From Humitalea rosea (lineage in GTDB: Bacteria > Pseudomonadota > Alphaproteobacteria > Acetobacterales > Acetobacteraceae): DNA of 64,000 nt. This document shows, piece after piece, positions 1 through 8,958 of the stretch; position 1 is the first letter of the stretch, and each line of letters starts with the position of its first letter. The notes below the pieces were generated by a model. The model searched no databases, had not been told where the DNA came from, and saw nothing but the letters and a program-made list of their open reading frames with translations. The DNA is taken from NCBI RefSeq assembly GCF_003253705.1, contig NZ_QKYU01000009.1, positions 1 to 64,000 on the forward strand. The letters run 5' to 3'. The translations under genes were made by a program, and so were the position numbers.

Positions 1-771
1 ACGAAGACGGGCTATGCCTGGGCGATCGCGCGCGATGACCGGAGCTGGGGCGGCAGCGACCCGCCTGCGGTGGTGTTCCGCTACGCGCCGGGCCGCGGGA
101 AGGAGCACGCGAAGAAACTGCTCGGCGACTATGCTGGGCTGCTGCAGTGCGATGGCTACGCCGGGTACAAGAGCCTGTCCTGCGGCGAAGCCAATGGACC
201 GACACTGGCATTCTGCTGGGCGCATGTCCGACGCCAGTTCTACGATCTGGCCAAGAGCGGCGCGGCGCCGATTGCGACCGAGGCGTTGCGGCGGATCGCG
301 GAACTCTATGCCATCGAGGCGCAGCTGCGCGGCAAATCGCCCGAGGTCCGCCGCGCGGCGCGTCAGGCCAAGAGCAAGCCGCTGGTCACGGCGTTGTTCA
401 CCTGGTTCGAGATGCAGCTTGCGCGCCTGCCGGGACGCGCGCCGACGGCGGAGAAGATCCGCTACGCGCTGAACCATCGCGAGGGCCTCGAGCGGTTCCT
501 CGGCGACGGCCGGCTCGACATGGACACCAACGTGGTGGAGCGGGCCATCCGTCCGGTCTGCCTCAGCCGGAAGAACGCGCTGTTCGCCTCGGGCGATGAC
601 GGCGGCGAGCGCTGGGCCTGGATCGCCTCGCTGGTGGAGACGTGCAAGTTGAACGGCGTCGATTCGCAGCGCTACTTCACCGACGTGCTGACGCGCCTGG
701 TGAATGGCTGGCTCGAGAGCCGCATCGACGAGCTCATGCCCTGGCACTGGGCGCCCGCGAAAAACAGCTGA
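1..771 (+). CDS. tnpC: IS66 family transposase, C-terminal part (5' truncated by window edge)
   Basis: The reading frame is open from base 1 and begins outside the window; it reads as a DDE transposase of the IS66 TnpC type. Recognisable blocks are YAPGRGKEHAKKLL, the LQCDGYAGYKSL core with a catalytic Asp, a CWAHVRRQFYDL block, and the C-terminal MDTNVVERAIRPVCLSRKN block with the catalytic Glu in NVVERAIRP. The ending after the FASGDDGGERWAWIASLVETCK region is also typical of the family. It would catalyse cut-and-paste movement of the element. The visible part has no frameshift, so the copy may be intact, but the N-terminal zinc-finger half is not in view. Confidence 0.9.
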   Translation, partial: TKTGYAWAIARDDRSWGGSDPPAVVFRYAPGRGKEHAKKLLGDYAGLLQCDGYAGYKSLSCGEANGPTLAFCWAHVRRQFYDLAKSGAAPIATEALRRIAELYAIEAQLRGKSPEVRRAARQAKSKPLVTALFTWFEMQLARLPGRAPTAEKIRYALNHREGLERFLGDGRLDMDTNVVERAIRPVCLSRKNALFASGDDGGERWAWIASLVETCKLNGVDSQRYFTDVLTRLVNGWLESRIDELMPWHWAPAKNS

Positions 772-791
772 GCGTCAAGCCGCAGCGACAA

Positions 792-812
792 GGGCCCGGA
801 ACCACCGCTTAC
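792..812 (-). repeat. terminal inverted repeat (right end) of the IS66 element
   Basis: Read on the minus strand this stretch begins GTAAGCGGTGGTTCCGGG, matching the GTAAGC-type tips of IS66 elements. It lies 20 bases after the transposase stop codon. The partner repeat is outside the window, so the inner boundary is approximate. Confidence 0.65.
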
Positions 813-817
813 CAACC

Positions 818-1642
818 ATGGACATTTACATCGGCTTTGATTCCGCGTGGACGGATAATCTGAAAGCTCCCGGAGCCATCTGCGCCGTCGGCATCGAGAA
901 CGGGCATCCCGCACGTTTCCATGCCCCGCAACTGGTATCCTTCGACCAGGCACTCACTTTCATCCAGAAAGTTCGCTCCGACAGCGGCGCCACGCTTGTC
1001 GCGCTGGACCAGCCGACGGTGGTTCCTAATTTGACCAGCATGCGGCCGGTAGAACGTGTGGCCGCTTCCCTCGTTAGCTGGCTTGGCGGGGGTGTACAGC
1101 CCTCCAATCGCGGAAGGGAGGGCATGTTCTGTAACGCTTCGCCAATCTGGCGTTTTCTGATGGCGCTGAGCGCTGAGGAGCGCCCTGAGCAGGCTCGGTT
1201 AGCACCCGACGGCCTCTATTTGATGGAGGTCTTTCCGGCTCTCGCGCTGGCGTCATTGGGCGACGGATTCTTCGGGCGGCTGAGTGCGCCCAAATACAAT
1301 CCGGATCGCAGGAAGACCTTTCGCTTGGCCGACTGGGTCCGTGTGGCGGAAAGCGCTGCGCAACAGGCTCACCTGCTGGGTTGCGAGGAATTGGCGGAAT
1401 GGTGCCGCGTTGCCGGAAAAACTGCCCGGCCGCAGAAGGTGCATCAGGATAAGTTGGACTCTGCGTTATGCGTGTTAATCGCACTCCATTGGCGGCTACG
1501 GCCTCGTGAAGCGTCTTTGCTCCTCGGCGACTTGGCTACCGGATACATGGTTCTGCCAGCGAGCCCGGAGGTGCGCGGATATCTGACCAAGCCGGCTCGA
1601 AAATTTTCGGTGGCGATAGACGGAGTAGTTCCGCCCTCGTGA
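818..1642 (+). CDS. DUF429 family protein
   Basis: 274-residue protein beginning MDIYIGFDSAW, the usual opening of DUF429 proteins (a predicted RNase H-like fold of unknown activity). A conserved-looking LVALDQPTVVPN segment and a C-terminal HQDKLDSALCVLIALHW block, with an Asp-Ala motif common to the family, are also present. The ATG at 818 lies five bases beyond the end of the IS66 element and no Shine-Dalgarno sequence is visible, so the element has probably cut it off from its own promoter and ribosome site. GC is lower than elsewhere: by hand count 78/120 in 1321-1440 and 71/120 in 1501-1620. It looks like recently acquired DNA. The function is unknown. Confidence 0.75.
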   Translation: MDIYIGFDSAWTDNLKAPGAICAVGIENGHPARFHAPQLVSFDQALTFIQKVRSDSGATLVALDQPTVVPNLTSMRPVERVAASLVSWLGGGVQPSNRGREGMFCNASPIWRFLMALSAEERPEQARLAPDGLYLMEVFPALALASLGDGFFGRLSAPKYNPDRRKTFRLADWVRVAESAAQQAHLLGCEELAEWCRVAGKTARPQKVHQDKLDSALCVLIALHWRLRPREASLLLGDLATGYMVLPASPEVRGYLTKPARKFSVAIDGVVPPS

Positions 1643-1745
1643 CCCCGCCCTCAATTCGCTGATCGATGCAATGTTGTCCGCAGCGTAAGCAGCTCAATCG
1701 CGGCGGCAGCCGTCATCGGATAGCGCCGCGCGCTCCAGCGTAAGG

Positions 1746-1822
<77 letters not shown>

Positions 1823-1867
1823 CGCGTCCTGTCCTCTAGCCCAGGCGCGCTCGCGACGAAAGCCCCA

Positions 1868-2644
1868 TCACGCCGCGAAGTCCGGTGCCAGCAAGCCACC
1901 GGCCGCCCGGAACCGCACCCCGTAGAGCACGCCCAGCCGTTCCGCCGACAGCATATCCCCGGGCCGCCCCTCCGCTTCCAGCCGTCCCTCCCGCAGCAAC
2001 GCCACACGATCGGCCACAAAACCCGCCTGATTGAGGTCGTGCAGCACCACCAGCACCATCGCCCCGCGCTCGCGGGCCAGCGCGCGCAGACACCGTAGCA
2101 AGGCTGCCGCATGGCCGGGGTCGAGGCTGGCCGTGGGCTCATCCAGAAATAGCGCGACCGGCGCCGGCGCGCCCTCGATCTGCGCCAGGGCCCGGGCCAG
2201 CTGGATGCGCTGCTGCTCGCCGCCGGACAGCGTATCGTAATGGCGGTGCCAAAGCGCCTCCGGCACCCCGGCCCGGGCCAATGCGGCGGCCACCAGCCCC
2301 GCCTGGCGCGCAGGCGCCCCCTGCGGCGTGCCGTGCCATGGCAGGCGGCCAAGCGCCACGATCTCAGCGGCCGTCATGGGAAAGGCGATGCGCGCCTGCT
2401 GGCTGACCACCGCCCGCCCTCGCGCCAGCGCCAAAGGCGTGCAGGCCCCAAGGCTCCGCCCGGCCCAGGTGACCGCCCCCGCATTGGGGGTCAGTTCGCC
2501 CGTCATCACCCGCAGCAGGGTTGATTTCCCGGCGCCATTGGGGCCGACCAGCGCCACCACCTCCCCCGGCCGCACGGCCAGGGAGACGGCATCCAGCAAC
2601 TGCCGCCCGCCGCGCCGCAAGGTGATGTCATGGGCCGCGATCAT
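1868..2644 (-). CDS. hmuV: heme ABC transporter ATP-binding protein HmuV
   Basis: 258-residue ABC ATPase that would power heme import through the inner-membrane permease HmuU. Walker A is GPNGAGKST (residues 34-42), the signature is LSGGEQQRIQLARAL, Walker B is VALFLDEP, and an H-loop HDL follows. The start at 2644 overlaps the hmuU stop as ATGA; an upstream in-frame start at 2668 would lie inside hmuU and is less likely. It is the last gene of the heme operon. Context (HmuS, HmuT, receptor, HemP) favours heme over siderophore or cobalamin as substrate. Confidence 0.93.
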   Translation of the reverse strand: MIAAHDITLRRGGRQLLDAVSLAVRPGEVVALVGPNGAGKSTLLRVMTGELTPNAGAVTWAGRSLGACTPLALARGRAVVSQQARIAFPMTAAEIVALGRLPWHGTPQGAPARQAGLVAAALARAGVPEALWHRHYDTLSGGEQQRIQLARALAQIEGAPAPVALFLDEPTASLDPGHAAALLRCLRALARERGAMVLVVLHDLNQAGFVADRVALLREGRLEAEGRPGDMLSAERLGVLYGVRFRAAGGLLAPDFAA

Positions 2645-3681
2645 GCGATGTGCCGCCGCAGCATCCACAGGAAGAAGGGCGCGCCGAGCAGCGCGGTGAC
2701 GATGCCGATCGGCACCTCGGCCGGGGCCGCCAGGCTGCGGGCCGCCAGATCCGCCGCCACCAGCAGCGCGCCGCCCAGGCTCGCCGCCACCGGCAGCACC
2801 AGCCGGTGATCGGACCCGCCAACCGCCAGCCGCACCAGATGGGGCACCACCAGCCCGATGAAGCCGATCAACCCGGTGAAGGCCACCCCCGCCGAAACCG
2901 CGATCGCCGCCAGCGCCACCGCCACCCGTTTGACCCGCTCGACGCGGATGCCGAGGTGGAAGGCCTCGGCCTCGCCCAGCACCAGCGCATTCAGCGGGCG
3001 TGCCAATGCCAGCAACCCCAGCACCGGCAGCCCGACCAGCACCAGCGCCACCGGCACCTGCGCCCAGCGCGCCCCGGCCAGGCTGCCGAAGGTCCAGAAG
3101 GTGATGTCGCGCACCTGGCGGTCATCCGCCATGAAGATCAGCAGCCCCGTCAGCGCGGCACAAAGCGCATTCACCGCCACGCCCGCCAGCAGCAGCGTGC
3201 CCACAGCCGTCGCCCCACCCCGCCGCGCCAGCCGCGCGATCGCCAGCGTCGCGCCGAGCCCGCCGATGAAGGCCGCGACCGGCAGCAGCCAGAGCCCCAT
3301 CATCCCGGCCGCGGCCCCCACCAGCGGCCCCGCCAGGACGATCGCGCCCACCGCCGCCAAGGCGGCGCCGGCGGAAACGCCGATCAACCCAGGATCGGCC
3401 AAGGGATTGCGAAACAACCCCTGCATGGCCGTGCCGGCCGCCGCCAGCCCAGCCCCGACCAGCGCGCCGAGGACCACGCGAGGCCCGCGAATGACGCCGA
3501 GCACCACGGCATCACGGCGAAACTCGGCCGGCAGAGGGGCCAGGCCCAGAGCATCCGCCAGAACCGCCCAGAACCCGGCCGGCGAGACCCGCGCCGGACC
3601 CAGCAGCAGCGCCATCAGCATCACCCAGGCCAGCACCAACAGGGCCAGCACCGGCAGCCATCGTTTCAAGCGCGAAGCCAC
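2641..3681 (-). CDS. hmuU: heme ABC transporter permease HmuU (FecCD family)
   Basis: 346-residue polytopic inner-membrane protein of the FecCD/BtuC family, forming the channel of the heme importer. It has many hydrophobic segments and the family blocks GPRVVLGALVGAGLAAAG near residue 70, NPLADPGLIGVSAGAAL near 95 and FIGLVVPHLVRL near 275. The N-terminus carries a short basic stretch and then a membrane segment. It overlaps hmuT by 16 bases upstream and hmuV by 4 bases downstream, indicating translational coupling within the operon. Confidence 0.93.
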   Translation of the reverse strand: MASRLKRWLPVLALLVLAWVMLMALLLGPARVSPAGFWAVLADALGLAPLPAEFRRDAVVLGVIRGPRVVLGALVGAGLAAAGTAMQGLFRNPLADPGLIGVSAGAALAAVGAIVLAGPLVGAAAGMMGLWLLPVAAFIGGLGATLAIARLARRGGATAVGTLLLAGVAVNALCAALTGLLIFMADDRQVRDITFWTFGSLAGARWAQVPVALVLVGLPVLGLLALARPLNALVLGEAEAFHLGIRVERVKRVAVALAAIAVSAGVAFTGLIGFIGLVVPHLVRLAVGGSDHRLVLPVAASLGGALLVAADLAARSLAAPAEVPIGIVTALLGAPFFLWMLRRHIA

Positions 3682-4538
3682 GGCCGCTCCGGCAGGGTGG
3701 GAAGCGCCAGCCCCGGGTGCAGCATCGCCGCGAGATCGCGCCGCGCATGGGCCGCGCGTGGCCCGAAGCCGAGCGCGTAGGACCCATCCACCACCACCAG
3801 CCGCCCCGCCATGCCGGCCGGCGTCACCGCCAAGGCCGGCGCCCGCAAGACCTCGGCGACGCCCCCGGCTTCCTCGACCACATGGGCCATCATCACGATC
3901 ACCTCCGGCGCCGCGGCAATGGCCGCCTCGGCCGAGAGCGGCCGGTAGCCGCTGAAGCCCGCGGCGATGTTCCGCGCCCCGGCCGCCATCAGCATCGCAT
4001 CCGCATGCGTCGCGCGTCCCGCCACCAGCGGCGCCCCCCGCGCGACCGAGAGCACGAACAGGGCGGCAACGGGCGGCACTTCAGCCATGCCATCCAGCGC
4101 CGCCCAATCCGCGGCCACGGCCTCCGCCAGCGGCGTTCCATTGACCCCGAGCCCAGCGGCGACGGCGTGGATCTTGCGGGACAGGGCTGCGCCCCCGGCG
4201 CCGTCGGGGATCATCGCCAGCGGCAGCCCGGCCTCGCGCAGCACCTGGATCACGCCGGGGGGGCCCGCCTCATCGGAGACCAGCAGCAGGTTGGGCGACA
4301 GGGCGATGAGGCCTTCGGGCGGCAGCGCCCGCAGATACCCGATACGGGGCAGGACCGCCGCCGCCGCTGGGAAGCCGCTGGTGGTATCCACCGCCACAAC
4401 GCCCGGCCCGGCACCCAGTGCGAAGGTGATCTCGGTAACGGCGCTGCCGATCGCGACAATCCGCCGCCCCTCGGCACGCAGGCCGGCCGCGTGCAGCAGC
4501 AGCGGCGCGGCCAGCAGGCTGCGGCGGGCGATCGTCAT
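3666..4538 (-). CDS. hmuT: periplasmic heme-binding protein HmuT
   Basis: 290-residue periplasmic binding protein (class III, TroA-like fold) that would carry heme from the outer-membrane receptor to HmuUV. It starts with a signal peptide containing ARRSLLAAPLLL and an Ala-rich cleavage region, followed by RRIVAIGSAVTEITFALG, typical of HmuT proteins. The LPRIGYLRALPPEGLIALSP stretch holds the usual position of the heme-ligating Tyr. The start overlaps the hmuS stop by 4 bases (ATGA). Confidence 0.92.
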   Translation of the reverse strand: MTIARRSLLAAPLLLHAAGLRAEGRRIVAIGSAVTEITFALGAGPGVVAVDTTSGFPAAAAVLPRIGYLRALPPEGLIALSPNLLLVSDEAGPPGVIQVLREAGLPLAMIPDGAGGAALSRKIHAVAAGLGVNGTPLAEAVAADWAALDGMAEVPPVAALFVLSVARGAPLVAGRATHADAMLMAAGARNIAAGFSGYRPLSAEAAIAAAPEVIVMMAHVVEEAGGVAEVLRAPALAVTPAGMAGRLVVVDGSYALGFGPRAAHARRDLAAMLHPGLALPTLPERPWLRA

Positions 4539-5554
4539 GCCGGCAACAGCGCGTGCTCGCCCGCCACCGCATCGACGATCGCGCGCCAGCCGGTCAACTC
4601 CGCCTGGCCCGGCTTCCGCGCGCCGAAGAACTGCCCGATCACCGATCCGGCCGTGTCCAGCAGCTCGATGCTGGTCACCGGCCCGTCATCGGTCGGCTTC
4701 ACCACGCGCCAGGCTTCGGCGATGCCGGTTTCGCGCAGATGCAGGTTGAACGCCGGGTCCAGCACATTGAACCAACCACCGGGCGAGGGCCGCAGCCGCT
4801 GCACCGGACCGGTATGGATCTGGATCGCGCTGCGATTGCCGACGAAGATCATCACCGGCAGCCCAACCCCGGCCGCGGCCCGCAAGGCGGCGCTGGCGGC
4901 ATCCGGCGCGAGCCGAAGCGCCAGATCATCCCCCCCGAGCGCCAGCGCCTGGCGCCGCGTCGCCTTATGGCGCCGCAGGAGCGTTACGAAATCATGGGTG
5001 TCGCGCAGGGCGCGCCAGTCGTCCCGCAGGGCCGTGGCATCGACCAGCCCTTCTTCCGCCGGCGGTATCAGGCTCGGCACCGTTTCGGGGGGGGCCGCGA
5101 TGACGGGCATGGCGAATTCGGCGACCAGCGCCGCCCAGGCGTCGCGGTCGGTGGCCTCGACCGCGAAGATCTTGTGCACCGCCTCGCCGTCGCGATCGAA
5201 GATCTGGATGGAGGGCCGCTCCCCGCCCAGCGCGAAGCCGTAGGCCCAGCGGCCGGGGAAGAGCCGCAGGTCGATATCCGGCCCCAGCACCAGGATGTGC
5301 CCCGGTCCGGAGCTGACATCGATGAACCGGCCATGACGCTCATGCACCGCGTGATCGTTGCGGGTCAGCGCCATGATCTGCCCGACGCGCGGCATGGCCC
5401 CGATCAGCGCCGCCCAGTCCGGCCGCAGCGAGATCGCGCCGGGGTCGAGGGCGACCAGCGCCGCCTCGGTGGTGCCGAGCCGGGCTGCGGCATCGCGGAT
5501 GCGCAGCTTGGGCTCGGCATTTCTCAGTTCGGCATGGCGTTCGTTGAGGGTCAT
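4535..5554 (-). CDS. hmuS: heme-degrading / heme-transfer protein HmuS
   Basis: 339-residue cytoplasmic HemS/HmuS-type protein with two related halves, the usual length and duplication of the family. It binds incoming heme and either passes it on or opens the ring to release iron. A histidine in the NDHAVHERHG segment (near residue 78) matches the family's heme-binding region, and the C-terminal half contains FNLHLRETGIAEAWRV, a conserved block. The start at 5554 is preceded by AGGAG at good spacing; the longer in-frame reading upstream runs through tonB on the same strand and is a shadow. Confidence 0.92.
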   Translation of the reverse strand: MTLNERHAELRNAEPKLRIRDAAARLGTTEAALVALDPGAISLRPDWAALIGAMPRVGQIMALTRNDHAVHERHGRFIDVSSGPGHILVLGPDIDLRLFPGRWAYGFALGGERPSIQIFDRDGEAVHKIFAVEATDRDAWAALVAEFAMPVIAAPPETVPSLIPPAEEGLVDATALRDDWRALRDTHDFVTLLRRHKATRRQALALGGDDLALRLAPDAASAALRAAAGVGLPVMIFVGNRSAIQIHTGPVQRLRPSPGGWFNVLDPAFNLHLRETGIAEAWRVVKPTDDGPVTSIELLDTAGSVIGQFFGARKPGQAELTGWRAIVDAVAGEHALLPA

Positions 5555-5571
5555 GGCAGGCTCCTTGGCGG

Positions 5572-6702
5572 TCAGCGCAGACGGAAATGGACGGGGACTT
5601 CGACCCAGGCCTCGATGCGGCGGTTGTCCTGGGCGGCCGGCTCGAAGGCCCAGCGCCGCACGGCGGCCAGGGCGGCGGCATCCAGCAGCGCATGGCCGGA
5701 GGAACGCCAGACCAGGGTCTCCCTGGTATCGCCGTCGGGGGCGACCAGGGCGCGGATGATGACGACGCCGATCTGGTTCAGCTCGACGGAGCGCTGCGGA
5801 TACTGCGGCGGCGCCGGCGGGCGACGGAAGCGGGGGTTGGTGTTGACCGGCGCCGATGCGGGCGCCGCGGGGGCGGCCTCCGCGGCGGGAGGTGCTGCCG
5901 GGGCCGTCGCCATGGTGGCGACCCGCGCGGGTGCTGCATGGGCAGGGCGCGGAGCAGGCGCCGCTGCCCGCCGGGGCGCGGGCGCTGCCTCGGCCTGTGC
6001 CAGCTCGGCGGGCGGCGGCGGGGGCGGCATCGGCAAGGGTTCGGCGGGCGGCGGCGCGGCCTCGGCCATGAGGGGCGCCGGCATCGGCTCGGCCTGCATC
6101 GGCTCGGCCGGCAGCGGCGGCGGCGCGATGGCCATCGGCGGCGCCGGGGCCGGGTCGGGCTGGCTCGCCACCGGGGGGGGCGGTGGCGCCAGCGGTGCGA
6201 TCGGCGCCAGCGGCAATGGCGCCGCCTCGGCCTGCATCGGGACAGGCATAGGCGGCGGCGCGGGGGGCGCGATGCCGGGCGGAGCGGCGGGGACCGCCAT
6301 CGACGGCGAGGGCGGCACCGCCAGGGCAAGCGGCGCCGGAGGCGGCGGCTCCGGGTTTGAGAGGGGCCGTTCGGCCGGCGCGGGGGCCGCCGGAAGCTCC
6401 GGGATCGCGGGCATGGGCGGCGCCGGAACCTCTTTCGGCCACGGATCGGCAAGGCCCGCCGGCACCGCCAGCGCCATGGGATCGGGCGCTGCCGGTGCGG
6501 GCACGAACTCCACCGCCATTTCCCGCATCGCGCCCGGGTCACGATCCTGTTGACCCCATGGCAAGGCGACGGCAACCAGCACGCCGACGTGCAGCACCGC
6601 CGAAAGCACCGGGGCCGCCCGGAATCGCCGTGCCTGACCCTGGCGGCGCGATGGCACCGCCTGGGGATCGGACATCAGCGAAAAGGCGGCCGTGGCACTC
6701 AC
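5572..6702 (-). CDS. tonB: TonB energy-transducing protein
   Basis: 376-residue protein with a cytoplasmic N-terminus, one membrane anchor (VLSAVLHVGVLVAVAL, about residues 32-47), a very long Pro/Ala-rich spacer across the periplasm (roughly 70-285), and a C-terminal TonB domain with YPQRSVELNQIGVVIIRALV and SSGHALLDAAALAAVRRWAFEPA. It would couple proton-motive force from ExbB/ExbD (not in the window) to the adjacent heme receptor. The chosen GTG start overlaps the receptor stop; an ATG at 6675 is an alternative, and neither has a clear ribosome site. Confidence 0.9.
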   Translation of the reverse strand: MSATAAFSLMSDPQAVPSRRQGQARRFRAAPVLSAVLHVGVLVAVALPWGQQDRDPGAMREMAVEFVPAPAAPDPMALAVPAGLADPWPKEVPAPPMPAIPELPAAPAPAERPLSNPEPPPPAPLALAVPPSPSMAVPAAPPGIAPPAPPPMPVPMQAEAAPLPLAPIAPLAPPPPPVASQPDPAPAPPMAIAPPPLPAEPMQAEPMPAPLMAEAAPPPAEPLPMPPPPPPAELAQAEAAPAPRRAAAPAPRPAHAAPARVATMATAPAAPPAAEAAPAAPASAPVNTNPRFRRPPAPPQYPQRSVELNQIGVVIIRALVAPDGDTRETLVWRSSGHALLDAAALAAVRRWAFEPAAQDNRRIEAWVEVPVHFRLR

Positions 6703-8891
6703 CAGCGATAGGTCACATTGACCGCCGCATAGCGGCCGGGCTGCGCGTAAAGGTCGCGCTGCTGGCTGTTCGCGGCGAGGCCGATCACATCCTGCGAATT
6801 GAAGTATTTCGCGTCGGTGACGTTGAACAGCCCGGCATTGACCGTCAGGTTCGGCCCGTAATCATAGGACACGGCAAGGTCCAGCACCGTGTAGCTCGGC
6901 GCATGGAAGGCGGTGTCGCTGCTGGTGCGGTTGTTCCGCAGCGAGTGGGTGACGTTCGCTTCGGCGCGGACGCCGCTTTCATGCTGCCAGGCGACGCCGC
7001 CGACAAAGCGCCAGGGATCGACGCTGTCGATCGGCAGCTTGGTGTCATTGTCCTCGCCATGGGCATAGGCGGTGCTGGCGCGCAGCGACCACTGCGGGGT
7101 CATGCGGTATTCGCCCCGCGCCTCGGCGCCATAGATCGTGACCGAGGAGAGGTTGCGGTACTGGTATTGCGTCAGCCCGCCGGCGTTGCCGACCACCGCC
7201 GTCTCGATGAAGTCGGAATAGTGGTTGTAGAAGCCGGCGACCTGGAAGTTGCTTCCGCCCGCGGTGCGTCCGCGCAGGCCGATCTCGACGCCGTCGCTGG
7301 TTTCGGGCTGCAAATCGCCCGAGGGCAGGATCTCATAGCCAAAGACGCGATTGGTGAAGCCGAAGTTCACATTGTCATAGGCGGGCGCACGAAAGCCGTG
7401 GGCGTATTGGCCGTAGAGCGAGAACACCTCATCCAGCCGCAGCACCGCGCCGAGCTTGGGCGAGAGCGCCAGCTCGTCCATGTTCTGCACCTGCTGCGCG
7501 GCGGCGGATTGCGCCGAACGGCTGAAGGCCGCGTCCACATCGGGGCGGAGATTGTAGTAGTCCAGCCGCAGGCCCGGGGTGATGGTCAGGCGCCCGGCCG
7601 TCATCTCATCCTGCAGGTAAAGCCCGCCCTGCACCGTCGCCGTATCCGGGAAATTCTTGTTCGGATAGGTTTCGCCGGAGATGGTCCGGGTGGTGACCCC
7701 GGTGTCGAGGTTGGTCTCGGTGCGGTCGCGGGGGCGGGTGCTGGTGGTGCGCTCGACGGTGACGCCATAGGTCAGCCGGTGCTCGAAGCCGCCGCCCGTG
7801 AGGCGGTTGCCGAATTGCACCTCGCCGCCGACGATCTCCTGCTCGAACTCGAAGTCCGAGACACGCAGCCGCGTCGGAACCAGCGGCCCGGTGGTGTTGG
7901 TGCTGCGCGTCTGCACGGTGTTTTCGGTGCGGTCGAGGCGGGTGTACCAGGCGCGTGCCTCCAGCCGGTCGAAGATGCCGATCGGAGATTCGCGCGTGTA
8001 ATCGACGGTGAAGCGCCCGCGCTGGGTGCGGTCATCGCCCTGGCTGTCGAGCACCGCAGCGCCACGGGTCGCGGTGCGTTCGCTGCGGATGTCGGTGTCG
8101 GTATCGCGCTGGAAGAACTCGCCGGTCAGGCGCAGCGCATCGGCCTCACGGCCATGGATGACGATGCGGCCCAGCACGTTGTTGACGGTGTAATCCTGCG
8201 GATTGGCGCTGAGGTTGCCATTGGGCCGCACCTCATGCCCGTCCCGCCGGGTATAGAGCAGCATCGCGTCGATGTTGTCGGCACGCATGGCGCCGGTGAG
8301 CGTCTCGGTGAAGCTGTTGTCGGCGCCATTGTAGCCGAAGCGCGTGCTGAAATAGGTGTTGCTGTCGCGCCCGGCCAGATAGTCGGCCGGATCCTTCAGG
8401 ATATAGGCGACCACCCCGCCGATGGCATCCGAGCCATACAGGGCCGAGGCCGGGCCGCGCACGATCTCGATCCGCCGCACCGATTCCAGATCGACGAAGT
8501 CGCGCGTGTAGGTGCCGGCGCCTACGTTCGAACCTGGGAAATCCGGCAGGCGCACGCCATCGACCTGCACCCGCACACGATTGTCGCCGATGCCGCGGAT
8601 GGTGAAGTTGGTGCCGCCGGCACGGGCCGGCTGGTTGCCGAAGGAAACCCCCGGCTCATAGCGGATCGCATCCTGCGGCCGCACGGCGTTCTGGCGGTCG
8701 AGTTGGTCGGCGGTGATGACGCTGACCGTCGCCGGCACGGCATCGATCGATTGCTCGCCGCGCGTCGCGGTCACCGCGACCGGGGCCAGGACGGTCGCAT
8801 CCGGGGCGGTTTGTGCCCCGGCCAATGGTGCAGATAGCACCAGACAGGTCGTGGCGAGCAGCAGTCGCCGCAGGGAAGGCGCGTAGGCCAT
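6699..8891 (-). CDS. hmuR: TonB-dependent heme/hemoglobin receptor
   Basis: 730-residue outer-membrane receptor. A signal peptide (cleaved near LAGAQ) is followed by a TonB-box-like VLAPVAVTATRGEQ, a plug domain (residues about 45-160 with VRRIEIVRGPASALYGSDAIGG) and a 22-strand barrel ending in YAAVNVTYRW with the required terminal aromatic residue. Family length and the hmuS/T/U/V neighbours indicate heme as ligand. The gene directly follows hemP and precedes tonB. The symbol follows common usage for alphaproteobacterial heme receptors; the exact host ligand (free heme or hemoprotein) cannot be read from sequence. Confidence 0.9.
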   Translation of the reverse strand: MAYAPSLRRLLLATTCLVLSAPLAGAQTAPDATVLAPVAVTATRGEQSIDAVPATVSVITADQLDRQNAVRPQDAIRYEPGVSFGNQPARAGGTNFTIRGIGDNRVRVQVDGVRLPDFPGSNVGAGTYTRDFVDLESVRRIEIVRGPASALYGSDAIGGVVAYILKDPADYLAGRDSNTYFSTRFGYNGADNSFTETLTGAMRADNIDAMLLYTRRDGHEVRPNGNLSANPQDYTVNNVLGRIVIHGREADALRLTGEFFQRDTDTDIRSERTATRGAAVLDSQGDDRTQRGRFTVDYTRESPIGIFDRLEARAWYTRLDRTENTVQTRSTNTTGPLVPTRLRVSDFEFEQEIVGGEVQFGNRLTGGGFEHRLTYGVTVERTTSTRPRDRTETNLDTGVTTRTISGETYPNKNFPDTATVQGGLYLQDEMTAGRLTITPGLRLDYYNLRPDVDAAFSRSAQSAAAQQVQNMDELALSPKLGAVLRLDEVFSLYGQYAHGFRAPAYDNVNFGFTNRVFGYEILPSGDLQPETSDGVEIGLRGRTAGGSNFQVAGFYNHYSDFIETAVVGNAGGLTQYQYRNLSSVTIYGAEARGEYRMTPQWSLRASTAYAHGEDNDTKLPIDSVDPWRFVGGVAWQHESGVRAEANVTHSLRNNRTSSDTAFHAPSYTVLDLAVSYDYGPNLTVNAGLFNVTDAKYFNSQDVIGLAANSQQRDLYAQPGRYAAVNVTYRW

Positions 8892-8958
8892 GCCGGTTCT
8901 CTTCTCGATCGGAAGGGGCCTGGCTGGCGACGTGCTGGCTTGGCGAAAGGGGTGGGGA

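Larger units (their letters stand above)
1..812 (+). mobile_element. IS66-family insertion sequence, right-hand part
   Basis: The window opens inside an IS66-family element: a transposase C-terminus followed about 40 bases later by a terminal sequence whose complement starts GTAAGCGGTGG, the typical IS66 end. The left end, tnpA and tnpB lie outside the window, so completeness cannot be judged. The eight bases after the end (813-820, CAACCATG) are where an IS66 target duplication would lie, and they include the start codon of the next gene. Confidence 0.8.

Noticed and set aside
2650..3780. Long plus-strand frame rich in Arg, Gln and His opposite hmuU
   Set aside because: It is the antisense shadow of the permease gene, with no domain and a high-GC composition bias; the minus-strand reading has clear FecCD motifs.
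6357..8837. 826-codon plus-strand frame opposite the heme receptor
   Set aside because: Antisense shadow of the TonB-dependent receptor; no family resemblance, and the opposite strand shows plug and barrel motifs.
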